Source: Zobellia barbeyronii (GTDB lineage Bacteria; Bacteroidota; Bacteroidia; Flavobacteriales; Flavobacteriaceae). From it: a stretch of DNA of 64,000 nucleotides. A program made the position numbers and the translations under genes. This document shows, in pieces, positions 8,191 to 17,015 of the stretch. Within the stretch, counting starts at the first letter, position 1. Each line of letters opens with the position of its first letter. The stretch is from contig NZ_JACATN010000004.1 of assembly GCF_018603515.1 (NCBI RefSeq), forward strand, positions 620,001 through 684,000. The letters are read 5' to 3'. Below the pieces are notes generated by a model, which saw only the letters and a program-made list of their open reading frames with translations, searched no databases and was not told where the DNA came from.

Positions 8191-9501
8191 TTAACTTTTA
8201 AGAAGGTCTATTACCAGCGCGGCAGTCCAAGAGAAATTATCGCCACCGTAACCTTTTCTAGCCTCTTCGCCAGTATCTTTTCTACAGTCAAAATATTCAA
8301 AAAAGCCATCGCGCTCAACAAGTTCAATTGAATCGTTTTTAACCCGCGCGGCAATTTCCCTATACCCGTACTCTTTCAATCCACGGTATAGCATCCAATT
8401 CATATTAATCCAAACGGGACCTCTCCAATATTTTCTAGGATTGAAACGATCATCTGTAGGATCAAACGATGCACATAAATACTTATCATCACCTCCAAAG
8501 CGGTCCATCATAGTATTTACTAGTACCTCAGCTCTTTCTTTATTTGGAATACCGGCAAATAAAGGGGAAAATGAAGAAGAAGAAACATGGCGGATAGGCT
8601 TATCATTTCGCATATCATAATGAACATACGCACCCAATTCCTTATCCCATAGTTTCTGGTTGAAAGCAGCAATACTTCTTTCTTGATTCTTTCTCAGATA
8701 TGCTATTTTATCTTCATTGCCACCAAACAATTCGTAAAGCTCCATCAAAGCTTTATTAGATTTAATGAGCATGGCATTAAATAAAGGATCTTGCACTAAG
8801 AATGGGGACAACTCCGCTATTTTAGCATCATCGTAGTTATTTTGTTTTGCAATATCTATAATGTATAGATAGTGGTCATACTCTCTTTTTGATGGGCGTT
8901 GAGAAGCATCTACATGGGTTGTATCTTTTCGCTCAAAAGTATATTCTGGTGGATTCATTGTATCCCAAATATCATCCCATACAGGAGAATTATCGGTACC
9001 TGATTCCCAGTTGTGATAGATGTATACTAAACCTTCATTTTGTGGATCACGGTTTTCGTAAAAATATACATGGTTATCATACACCTTATCTATCTGCCCT
9101 TTTATAAAATTGAGCATATCTTCTTTATCATCTACAATGCGTAGCATATCTTGGAGAACAAACCCAGTAACAGGGGGCTGGGTCATTCCTGTAGACTTAT
9201 ATTTTTTTGACGAAAGCGGATGCAAGTCTGACCTGTGAAAATCATGACCTGGAAAATAAGAATCATCATCTGTATGAAAAACAATGTGTGGTATAAAACC
9301 ATTATCCCATTGCGCATTCAACAAAGTCTCTATTTCTTTTTTTGCGTGATCTATATTGTAATGGGCTAGGCCTACTGCAATAAAACCGCTATCCCATTTC
9401 CATTGAAACGGATAAAGTCCTTTACTAGGGATAGTAAAACCGCCTTTTTGAAAATTGGCGTCTAAAACGTTAATTGCCCTATTTATTATATTTTCTTTCA
9501 T
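8191..9501 (-). CDS. GH63 hydrolase, mannosylglycerate hydrolase type
   Basis: 436 residues from the ATG at 9501; upstream ATGs at 9510 and 9525 would only add a few residues. No signal peptide is visible, so it is probably cytoplasmic. It is a short (alpha/alpha)6 GH63 enzyme: WKWDSGF near residue 35, WESGTDNSPVWD with probable general acid Asp170, RGPVWINMNW, FFEYF with probable base Glu402, and a C-terminal GGDNFSWTA. Length and motifs resemble the characterised bacterial mannosylglycerate hydrolases of Thermus and Rubrobacter, which release mannose and glycerate (and accept glucosylglycerate). The adjacent glycerate kinase fits this reaction. Other short GH63 alpha-glucosidases are the main alternative. 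Confidence 0.8.
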   Translation of the reverse strand: MKENIINRAINVLDANFQKGGFTIPSKGLYPFQWKWDSGFIAVGLAHYNIDHAKKEIETLLNAQWDNGFIPHIVFHTDDDSYFPGHDFHRSDLHPLSSKKYKSTGMTQPPVTGFVLQDMLRIVDDKEDMLNFIKGQIDKVYDNHVYFYENRDPQNEGLVYIYHNWESGTDNSPVWDDIWDTMNPPEYTFERKDTTHVDASQRPSKREYDHYLYIIDIAKQNNYDDAKIAELSPFLVQDPLFNAMLIKSNKALMELYELFGGNEDKIAYLRKNQERSIAAFNQKLWDKELGAYVHYDMRNDKPIRHVSSSSFSPLFAGIPNKERAEVLVNTMMDRFGGDDKYLCASFDPTDDRFNPRKYWRGPVWINMNWMLYRGLKEYGYREIAARVKNDSIELVERDGFFEYFDCRKDTGEEARKGYGGDNFSWTAALVIDLLKS

Positions 9502-9513
9502 AACGTACATAAG

Positions 9514-9550
9514 GATAAAACACATTGGCGGTAAGCCACCACCAATGTGT
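9514..9550 (-). terminator. Hairpin terminator/attenuator after the TonB-dependent receptor
   Basis: ACACATTGG (9520-9528) and CCAATGTGT (9542-9550) form a perfect 9-bp stem that can extend by a few pairs. On the minus strand it is followed by TTTTATCCTTAT. It sits 46 bases after the receptor stop and about 12 bases before the GH63 ATG, so downstream genes are probably expressed by partial read-through. Confidence 0.6.
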
Positions 9551-9595
9551 CTTTGATTTAAAAACTAACTAAACTCGCACTAACTCAAACCGTTT

Positions 9596-12274
9596 TTAGA
9601 AATTGAAAGTCGCTGTCAAGAAGAATCTTCTTGGAAGAATAGGACGACCAACAAAGAAGTCAGTTTCGCTTTGTCCGGCAGCACCCGCTCTTGGGTTACC
9701 TTCTGTAATACCATCACTATCAAAAAGGTTGAAGATGGAGAAACCTAAACGAACTGTTTGGTTTTCTTCTGGCTTACCAAAAGTATAACCTGCACCCAAT
9801 CTACCGATTGGAATAGCGTCTAATTCTATATCATTAACATCAGAAGCATATTTCTTACCCGTATAGTTTACACCAAAGTTGGCATCAAACTTACTGTTGT
9901 CATAATAAGCTCCAAGAGAACCTAATAAGTTAGGCTGTCTTGCTAATTTATTACCCACATTTGCTTCTGTAGACGTACCATTAACTAAGTCAAAATCTGT
10001 GTTTTTAGTAATTTCGTGACCTTGGTATGTTAGGTTTCCACGAAGGTTAAAATTGCTAGCAATTTCATAATCTGCAGTAGCTTCTACACCAATTGTTCTA
10101 GTATCTTGCTCAGAACGTGTCTCATCAATTAACTGCCCTCCAACAATAGCTTGTTGTATTTTTATTCTGTCTTTTAAAGCTACATAGTAAGCAGCAACAG
10201 AACCAGAGAATTTAGAAGTACCAAATTTAGCACCTGCTTCAAACTGAATGATATTTTCTGGATCGTAAGCGTTTTCAGAAATACCAGCTACCGGAGCAAA
10301 ACCTCTTATTTGCGGAAAGAAATATCCTTTAGAAAAGTTAGCATACAAGTTTGTTGCATCGGTCAATTCATAAAGACCGGCAAAAGATACTGCCCAACCT
10401 GAAGCTTCTATAGAAGATCTGATAAAGCTTCCATCAGCTGTTTGCACATCGCTTAATGCTGTAGTCAACTCAGGATTATCATAAACTGTTGCACTTGTTA
10501 TTCCACCTTTGGCATTTTCACCATCTGTATGCTCATATCTAAAACCAACATCAAAACGCCATCTGTCAAAAATCATCTCATCCGTTAGGTAAAATGCCAA
10601 TCTGTTTTGAGATAAAAAGTTATTTGCCGTCTGACCGATACGGTTATACAAACCACCTTCTGAATAAACTACATTACCACCAACTGCATCAGCATAGTTT
10701 AAGTTTACCAATCTAGGAGCGTTATTGAATTCCGATAAAACACGGTACTGGTAGTTTACATCTTCTGCTTCTGTACGAGCTATAAATGTACCTAAGGTTA
10801 CGTTATGACTTCCTCCATTTGAGGCTTCAATTGTTTTAGTCAAAGAGGCTTCCCCAGAATAATCTGTCATTGGTCTCAAACGGTCTACATGAAGGTTATC
10901 AATAACCAAATCCGAACCATTTATTTGTGAATTAGGATTACCACTTTGGTAACGTGCCGTGTATCCTTGATTATCAGGAGCAATACTAGCTACGTAGTTA
11001 TCTAAAGTAATTGGGTTTCCATTGTCTCCATTTCCACCAACGTACAAGGCAAAATTATGCTTATAATTTGCATATTTTACTTTTGATTTGAATCTTAAAT
11101 CATCTTGAAATCTGTAATCAAAATCAGCTAAAAGATATCCACCAGTTGTAGAAACACCATCAGCAATTGGACTATTATATGTTCCTCCTGGCGTAATGAA
11201 AGAAGTGTTAGCCAATTCCCCTGTTAATAATTGCTCTACAGCTTCTCCGTCATTTCCTGCCAAACGCTCTCTACTTCCACCTGATAAAGGTAATGGAAGG
11301 TAGAACTGTGCTTTATCATTTATGAATTGACCATGTACCGTAAACGAACCTTTGTCAAATTTCTTTTTAATGTTAGCTCTAAACTGAACCCCTTTTGTTG
11401 GCAAACCTGTATCTATAGGCCCACGATCGTGTCTTACAAATCCAGTAAAAGCATAGTAGGTATTAGAATCTTCACCACCCAATTGGCCACCGCTGTAAAA
11501 GTCGGTTTTTAACCGTCCCATATTGGCAACTTCCAGGTTTACAATGTTACCAGGATTGGTATCACCCGTTTTACTTGTATAGTTAATGATACCGGCCACA
11601 GAACCCGCACCATATAAGATAGCAGAACCACCACGTACAAATTCAACACCTTTAAAACCAATATCTGGTCTGGCATAAACATCATGCGCAGAAGAGTTTA
11701 AACCAAATGTGCTCATTAGTGGCATACCATCATACTGTAATGGATTAAACACATACTGACCTCCAGATGGTAAACCTCTAACGAACACGTTAGTTGCGGT
11801 TTCACCACCACCACCTTCAGCGGTGATACCAGGTACACTTCTCAAAATATCTGCCTGACTATTGGCCGATAGTTTGGTGATCTCTGCCATTTTTACAGAA
11901 CTAATAGACAACGGCGCCTGCTTCTGAGACCTGAACGTACTAGAAGCGGTTAAAACCACCTCGTCCAATTGTTGACCACCTTCTTGTAACACAAAATTTA
12001 CCGTTACATCTGCTCCAGTTAATTCTACTGGCTTATCTAGGGTAGTAAATCCTAAATATGAAGTTCTTAATACTTGACTGCCTTCTAGGTCTGTTGAGAA
12101 TGTATAGTTACCATCAAAATCTGATGTTGTCCCAGAAGTACTACCTGCTATTATAATATTCGCTCCTGGGATAGGTTCCCCTGCACTGTCCGTAATAGTA
12201 CCGGAAATTCCAGTCTGGGCAAATGCTCCAGTACCTAGAAGAAGACCGACTACCGCAAAAATTACTTTTTTCAT
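9596..12274 (-). CDS. TonB-dependent outer-membrane receptor with carboxypeptidase-regulatory N-domain
   Basis: 892 residues. A signal peptide (MKKVIFAVVGLLLGTGAFAQ) precedes a CarboxypepD_reg-like domain (about 22-105: GISGTITDSAGEPIPGANI, FDGNYTF). The TonB-box region follows (LDEVVLTAS), then a plug domain (about 120-230: LRSVPGI, FVRGGSAILYGAGSVAGIINY) and a 22-strand-type barrel ending in FTATFNF-like aromatic residues (FFLTATFNF). It is a classical siderophore-type receptor, not SusC, and has no SusD partner, which suits a small solute. It is the first gene after the LacI-type operator, so regulation by the divergent repressor is likely. Confidence 0.9.
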   Translation of the reverse strand: MKKVIFAVVGLLLGTGAFAQTGISGTITDSAGEPIPGANIIIAGSTSGTTSDFDGNYTFSTDLEGSQVLRTSYLGFTTLDKPVELTGADVTVNFVLQEGGQQLDEVVLTASSTFRSQKQAPLSISSVKMAEITKLSANSQADILRSVPGITAEGGGGETATNVFVRGLPSGGQYVFNPLQYDGMPLMSTFGLNSSAHDVYARPDIGFKGVEFVRGGSAILYGAGSVAGIINYTSKTGDTNPGNIVNLEVANMGRLKTDFYSGGQLGGEDSNTYYAFTGFVRHDRGPIDTGLPTKGVQFRANIKKKFDKGSFTVHGQFINDKAQFYLPLPLSGGSRERLAGNDGEAVEQLLTGELANTSFITPGGTYNSPIADGVSTTGGYLLADFDYRFQDDLRFKSKVKYANYKHNFALYVGGNGDNGNPITLDNYVASIAPDNQGYTARYQSGNPNSQINGSDLVIDNLHVDRLRPMTDYSGEASLTKTIEASNGGSHNVTLGTFIARTEAEDVNYQYRVLSEFNNAPRLVNLNYADAVGGNVVYSEGGLYNRIGQTANNFLSQNRLAFYLTDEMIFDRWRFDVGFRYEHTDGENAKGGITSATVYDNPELTTALSDVQTADGSFIRSSIEASGWAVSFAGLYELTDATNLYANFSKGYFFPQIRGFAPVAGISENAYDPENIIQFEAGAKFGTSKFSGSVAAYYVALKDRIKIQQAIVGGQLIDETRSEQDTRTIGVEATADYEIASNFNLRGNLTYQGHEITKNTDFDLVNGTSTEANVGNKLARQPNLLGSLGAYYDNSKFDANFGVNYTGKKYASDVNDIELDAIPIGRLGAGYTFGKPEENQTVRLGFSIFNLFDSDGITEGNPRAGAAGQSETDFFVGRPILPRRFFLTATFNF

Positions 12275-12384
12275 AATTGTAGTTTTTTAAATTGAGTGAA
12301 CTTGAGTTGTTATTAATTTGTTAATACAGGACCAAAACTATCGGAATATCATATTATTTCGACAAAAAAATTGCAAATTTGTTA

Positions 12385-12409
12385 TGCAAACGTTACCGCA
12401 AACGTTTGC
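12385..12409. promoter_or_regulatory. Tandem LacI-type operators in the divergent promoter region
   Basis: GCAAACGTTTGC (12398-12409) is a perfect 12-bp palindrome with the central CG typical of LacI/GalR operators. Directly beside it, TGCAAACGTTACC (12385-12397) is a second, imperfect copy. They lie between the receptor start (12274) and the LacI-type gene start (12471), so the regulator probably controls both the catabolic unit and itself. Confidence 0.8.
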
Positions 12410-12470
12410 AATTCATAATTTTATCCTAAAAAAATTCGCATATCGCTGAAAATCAATACCCTTTTAAATT

Positions 12471-13496
12471 ATGAGCAAGAGACATAACACTACTTTAAAG
12501 GAATTGGCCAAAGAACTAAACCTATCAATATCAACAGTTTCTAGAGCGCTTAACGATCATCCAGATATTAATGCAACAACAAAGCAAAATGTTAAGGACT
12601 TGGCCCGTAGAATGAATTATTCACCCAATCTGTTTGCCAGAAGCTTCCGGTCTCAGAAAACAAATATTATTGGAGTAGTGGTCCCTAATATTTCTCATTA
12701 CTTCACTTCCACTATTCTAAAGGGCATTTTAGAAGAAGCCGAAATACAAGGATATCGTATTATTATTTCAGAATCCAACAATAATGAGGCAAAACAAACA
12801 GAGATGCTAAACACCATGACACAATTTGGTGTTGATGGTATTCTAATGTCTCTTTCTAGAAGAACAACTAAGGTAGATGATGTTCTCCAAACTTTAAATA
12901 GAGTGCCTATAGTACTGTTTGACAAAGTATCCCAAAAAATACCATGTACCCAGATAGTTATTGATGAAGAACAGGCTGCTTTTAACGCCGTGGAGCATCT
13001 TATAGAATTAGGCAAAGAGCGTATAGCTATTATTAAAGAAACGGAGAATTCATACAATTCCGAAAAGCGTTATGCGGGCTATCTTCGTGCTTTGGAACAC
13101 CACGGAATTAAAATTAGGCAAAAGATAATCTTAAGTACAGAAGACATATCGCTTATACACGGTAGGCGCTTGACCAATATTCTTTTGAGTATGAAAAAAC
13201 GGCCAGATGCCATTTTTGCAATTACAGATAACGCTGCTATTGGTGCCATAAAAGCGCTCAACAAGTTCAAAGTTAAAATACCTGAAGAGATAGCTGTAGT
13301 AGGGTTCAGTAATTCGGCAAACTCAAAAATTATTCAACCTGAACTAACTACCGTAGACCAGCCTGGCGACAAAATTGGTCGTACCTCCGTAAAATATCTC
13401 ATAGAGGAAATTGAAAATCCTTCAAACGATGTCATCACTAAAACGGTTGAAATTAAAACCACGTTAGTGGTCAGAGATTCATCTTTAAGAGCTTAA
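12471..13496 (+). CDS. LacI-family transcriptional regulator
   Basis: 341 residues. An N-terminal LacI helix-turn-helix (TTLKELAKELNLSISTVSRALND, residues about 6-28) is followed by a hinge (NYSPNLFARSFRS) and a periplasmic-binding-protein-like effector domain from about residue 60 (NIIGVVVPNISHYF), with the late signature GFSNSA. It is divergent from the receptor of the glycerate-glycoside unit with palindromic operators between. The usual mode would be repression relieved by a sugar or glycoside ligand, here perhaps the hexosyl-glycerate or a product. The effector is inferred. Confidence 0.93.
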   Translation: MSKRHNTTLKELAKELNLSISTVSRALNDHPDINATTKQNVKDLARRMNYSPNLFARSFRSQKTNIIGVVVPNISHYFTSTILKGILEEAEIQGYRIIISESNNNEAKQTEMLNTMTQFGVDGILMSLSRRTTKVDDVLQTLNRVPIVLFDKVSQKIPCTQIVIDEEQAAFNAVEHLIELGKERIAIIKETENSYNSEKRYAGYLRALEHHGIKIRQKIILSTEDISLIHGRRLTNILLSMKKRPDAIFAITDNAAIGAIKALNKFKVKIPEEIAVVGFSNSANSKIIQPELTTVDQPGDKIGRTSVKYLIEEIENPSNDVITKTVEIKTTLVVRDSSLRA

Positions 13497-13512
13497 TATT
13501 AGAAATATCTAT

Positions 13513-13528
13513 TGACAGGCTGTTGTCA
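13513..13528. promoter_or_regulatory. Palindromic operator TGACA-N6-TGTCA upstream of the WYL regulator
   Basis: TGACAGGCTGTTGTCA has the same arms and centre length as the site at 5057-5072 before dinB. A -7-like TGTATTTG (one mismatch to TAnnTTTG) follows at 13546-13553. The position suggests autoregulation. Confidence 0.55.
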
Positions 13529-13578
13529 CCACTTGCTCTTTTCTTTGTATTTGAAAAAGATACATTAACAGCTAAAAA

Positions 13579-14607
13579 ATGAAATTCCGATATTATTCAG
13601 GTCAATCTCTGAAGTTTTATCTTTGGAATATATACCGCACTCTTATGGGCTTGGACACCATTAATAGATTTGACCGCATAGTAGCTATATTAATTCAACT
13701 GCAATCAAAACGTATAGTAAAAGCGCAAGAATTGGCTGATCGTTTTAATGTAAGCTTACGCACCATCTATAGAGATATCCGCTCATTGGAAGCATCGGGC
13801 GTACCTATTTCCAGCGAAGCCGGCGTTGGGTATTCTATTATGGAAGGATATCGTTTACCCCCCGTAATGTTTACCCGTGAAGAGGCTGGGAGTTTTGTGG
13901 CGGCTGAAAAATTGATGGAAAAATTCACCGACACTTCTTTAGGTTCTCATCATAAATCCGCCATGTACAAGGTAAAGTCGGTTTTAAGAGGAAAGGAAAA
14001 AGATTGGATTTCAACTCTAGAAGCACAAGTACTGATTGATCCGTCTCAAACACCTTTTGATGAAAACATACCCAATGCCCTAGAAATTCTATTTGAAAGT
14101 ATTGCAGATAAAACGCAGGTCTTCTTAAAGTATCAATCCCTTAATTCAGAAAAACCATCCGACCGCTTTATTGAACCTGTAGGACTTTTTCATGAGAATA
14201 ACTTTTGGTATGTACTTGGCTATTGTCACTTCAGACAAGATTATAGACAGTTTAGAACGGATAGAATGTTACGAATTTCTAGAACAGAGAAAATCTTCAC
14301 ACTAGAACACGGAATGTTAGATGACCACTTGAACAAACAGCCGGAAAGAGAAAAAACCAAGATTACAATTTCTGTTGACAAAAGTATTGCCCGTTACATT
14401 TCCGCAGGAAGAAAACAATATGGGTTCGTTTCCGAAGAAATCAAAAAAGACAAGGTTCTCATGAACTTTATGACTTCAGATTTGGTTCATGGCTTTCCTA
14501 GATGGTATTTAATGTTTGGGGATTATGCTGAAATTATTGAGCCTCAAAGTCTAAAACAAAGGGTAATTGAAATTCTCAAAGAAACTCAAAACCGACTTAT
14601 AAATTAA
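13579..14607 (+). CDS. YafY-type HTH/WYL-domain transcriptional regulator
   Basis: 342 residues from the ATG at 13579. Homologous proteins usually begin close to the internal Met23 (13645, MGLDTINRFDRIV), so the start is uncertain; both fit the predicted promoter. An N-terminal winged helix (RIVAILIQLQSKRIVKAQELADRFNVSLRTIYRDI) is followed by the linker GYRLPPVMFT and a WYL domain in the second half (FWYVLGYCH and RQFRTDRMLRI are the ligand-binding strands). WYL regulators sense small ligands or nucleic-acid signals. Its promoter has a palindrome shared with dinB, suggesting it controls itself and the dinB unit. Confidence 0.88.
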   Translation: MKFRYYSGQSLKFYLWNIYRTLMGLDTINRFDRIVAILIQLQSKRIVKAQELADRFNVSLRTIYRDIRSLEASGVPISSEAGVGYSIMEGYRLPPVMFTREEAGSFVAAEKLMEKFTDTSLGSHHKSAMYKVKSVLRGKEKDWISTLEAQVLIDPSQTPFDENIPNALEILFESIADKTQVFLKYQSLNSEKPSDRFIEPVGLFHENNFWYVLGYCHFRQDYRQFRTDRMLRISRTEKIFTLEHGMLDDHLNKQPEREKTKITISVDKSIARYISAGRKQYGFVSEEIKKDKVLMNFMTSDLVHGFPRWYLMFGDYAEIIEPQSLKQRVIEILKETQNRLIN

Positions 14608-14860
14608 TTCCAACACAGCCGAAAATTACTTTCTTAGTCAATGTTATTTTAGATTCACACTCCATTACTTTTAATAGTATTTAAACTTTCCATACCCTCT
14701 CTAATCCCAATTTTAGCACAAAAACCACCATTTCTTATCTCAAGACGTACGTTTACCTTGCAATCAACAAGATGTCAATAAATTGTTATGTAAATAGAAA
14801 TGACCTACAAGTTTTCATGTTAAAACCTTATTTTAGCGCCACTCTTAAAAACTTAAAGAC

Positions 14861-15745
14861 ATGACCTTATTATTAATGGCCGCTGGTAGCGGTAGCCGAT
14901 ACGGAAAATTGAAACAATTTGACGATTTAGGCCCTAAAGGCGAATTCTTAATGGAGTTCGGTATTTACGATGCCCTGAAAAATGGTTTTGACCATATTGT
15001 TCTTATTACTAAAAAGGAAAATGTTTCTTTGGCAGAAGACCATTTGAGACCAAGAATACCTGCGAACATCAAGTTAGATGTTTTGGCACAAGAAATTACA
15101 GATTTACCAGAAGGATGTTCTTTTTCAGGCGAACGTAAAAAACCTTGGGGTACAGCACATGCAGTTTGGACAGCTAGAAACGTAATTAATGGTCCTTTTG
15201 CAGTATTGAATGCTGATGATTTCTACGGACAATCTGCTTATGCAAATGCTGCTGATTTTGCACGTGAGCATAATAACGATGATACTTTTGCCCTTGTTGG
15301 GTATACTTTAAAAAACACCTTGTCAGAACATGGTTCTGTGTCAAGAGGGGTTTGCCAGGTAGACGGAGATGATTTAGTTTCTGTTGATGAGCGTCTAAAA
15401 CTTGAACCAAAAGACGGTAAAGTATTAGACCTTGATTCTGGTAACGAATATACAGGTGAAGAGCAGGTAAGCATGAACTTCTGGGTATGCCAACCTTCTA
15501 TTTTTGATAAAATTGAAAGTGAGTTTAGAAAATTTCTAGCTGACGATAACTTAGCCGTAACAAGTGAACTTTACATTCCAAAAATGGTTCAAGAAATGTT
15601 ACAGGCCAAAGAAATAAAAGTAAAAGTTGTACCATCAGGTGGCGATTGGTTTGGAGTAACTTACGCCAGCGATAGAGAAAAAGCCGTAGCTGACTTGCAA
15701 GGAAAAACCGATGCAGGTAAATACCCTTCTCCTCTTTGGCCATAA
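14861..15745 (+). CDS. Sugar-1-phosphate nucleotidyltransferase-like protein
   Basis: 294 residues, cytoplasmic. It starts MTLLLMAAGSGSRYGKLKQ, the nucleotide-binding G-x-G-x-R-x-G loop of NTP transferases with a lysine nearby. FAVLNADDFYG (about residue 113) supplies the metal-binding Asp of the active site. The C-terminal half lacks a left-handed beta-helix. It probably joins a sugar-1-phosphate to UTP or another NTP. The stop is 4 bases before the kinase ATG, so the two work together as a salvage pair. The substrate sugar is unknown. Confidence 0.8.
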   Translation: MTLLLMAAGSGSRYGKLKQFDDLGPKGEFLMEFGIYDALKNGFDHIVLITKKENVSLAEDHLRPRIPANIKLDVLAQEITDLPEGCSFSGERKKPWGTAHAVWTARNVINGPFAVLNADDFYGQSAYANAADFAREHNNDDTFALVGYTLKNTLSEHGSVSRGVCQVDGDDLVSVDERLKLEPKDGKVLDLDSGNEYTGEEQVSMNFWVCQPSIFDKIESEFRKFLADDNLAVTSELYIPKMVQEMLQAKEIKVKVVPSGGDWFGVTYASDREKAVADLQGKTDAGKYPSPLWP

Positions 15746-15749
15746 AATA

Positions 15750-16814
15750 ATGAGTAGTTATTCAAACGAACAACTTAATCAACTATTAGGGCATTTTTCT
15801 GTGCCCCAAATAAAGTACTTGATCAAACCGTTAACAGACGGTTTGATCAATGATACTTTTTTGATATACGATGGTTCTACTCCACTATATATATTGCAGC
15901 GTGTAAATCACCTTGTTTTTACAGATGTAAAAGGGTTGATGAACAACATACAACAAGCTTTTAAATATTTAGAGGACACCGATTATAGTAAAATAACTCT
16001 AGTATCTCCTAAAAGCGGAGACAGCCATTACATTTCCCCTACCGGAAACCATTGGCGTCTTATGACTTTTATTGATGGGAGCACGGCATACAATACCACT
16101 GAGGACACCAGTATTGCTTTTGAAGCAGGTAGAATCATTGCCAAATTCAATTCTCTTTTACAACAAGCTGACCTAGATGATTACGTGGATACTATTCCTC
16201 GTTTTCATGATATAACGCTACGCCAAGACCAATTTAAATCTGCCCTTAAAACTGCGCCTCCGGAGAAATTAGAAATTGCAGAGAAAGCGATTGTTTTTAC
16301 CAATGAGGTTTTAGAAAAGCTTACTGCTCTAAATTTCAAAGAATTACCTGTTAGAGTTTGTCATAACGACACCAAATTGAATAACATTCTCTTCTCAAAA
16401 GAGACCAATAAGGCACTTTGCTTAATTGATTTGGACACGCTTATGAAAGGCTATTTTCTTTATGATTTTGGTGATGCCGTACGCACTATAGCCAACACCG
16501 CTGCCGAAGATGAACAGGACCACAGTAAAATTATTTTTGATAAAGATTTGTTTGAAGGTTTTATAGATGGTTTGGCAATTAACAGTTCTTTCTTGACCAA
16601 GGCTGAAATTGAAACCTTGCCATGGGGTGCCGTTCTTATGCCTTTTCTACATGGCATACGTGCTTTAACGGATTACCTAAACAACAATGTCTATTATAAA
16701 GTTGCCTACGAAAACCAAAATTTAGATCGTAGCCTCAGTCTTTATAATTTTACTCAAAAAGCATTAAACCATATGGATTATATGGAAAATGTGCTAAAAG
16801 AAAAGTTATCCTAA
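15750..16814 (+). CDS. APH-fold sugar kinase, N-acetylhexosamine 1-kinase-like
   Basis: 354 residues from the ATG at 15750 (a longer frame would overlap the upstream gene). An aminoglycoside-phosphotransferase-type fold is shown by an N-lobe start (DGLINDTFLI), the catalytic loop VCHNDTKLNNILF with the expected Asp/Asn, and LCLIDLDTLM as the magnesium-binding Asp motif. The sequence style matches the NahK/'mucin desulfatase' group, which phosphorylates sugars at the anomeric carbon. With the adjacent nucleotidyltransferase it would turn a free sugar into a nucleotide sugar. AmgK-like cell-wall recycling is an alternative. Confidence 0.82.
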   Translation: MSSYSNEQLNQLLGHFSVPQIKYLIKPLTDGLINDTFLIYDGSTPLYILQRVNHLVFTDVKGLMNNIQQAFKYLEDTDYSKITLVSPKSGDSHYISPTGNHWRLMTFIDGSTAYNTTEDTSIAFEAGRIIAKFNSLLQQADLDDYVDTIPRFHDITLRQDQFKSALKTAPPEKLEIAEKAIVFTNEVLEKLTALNFKELPVRVCHNDTKLNNILFSKETNKALCLIDLDTLMKGYFLYDFGDAVRTIANTAAEDEQDHSKIIFDKDLFEGFIDGLAINSSFLTKAEIETLPWGAVLMPFLHGIRALTDYLNNNVYYKVAYENQNLDRSLSLYNFTQKALNHMDYMENVLKEKLS

Positions 16815-17015
16815 ATTACTTACTTTAATCAACTTAACACCATGGAAATCAAACATAAAGCTGATTTTCAATAAAACAAAAACACAGCAATACTTCTAAT
16901 TTTAGCTAAAACTAACCTAGAATAAAGAGCGGGTCAAACATCAACTATAGTTTTTTTACTACCTTGAAAATCTATTTCAAATATACCCATAGGTACTAAA
17001 TCCGTTTCTGATTTC

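Noticed and set aside
8125-8331. Plus-strand 68-codon reading frame
   Set aside because: It overlaps the GH63 C-terminus on the other strand and has no recognisable protein features.
12698-13057. 119-codon minus-strand reading frame inside the LacI-type gene
   Set aside because: It is antisense to a well-supported coding region and shows no domain.
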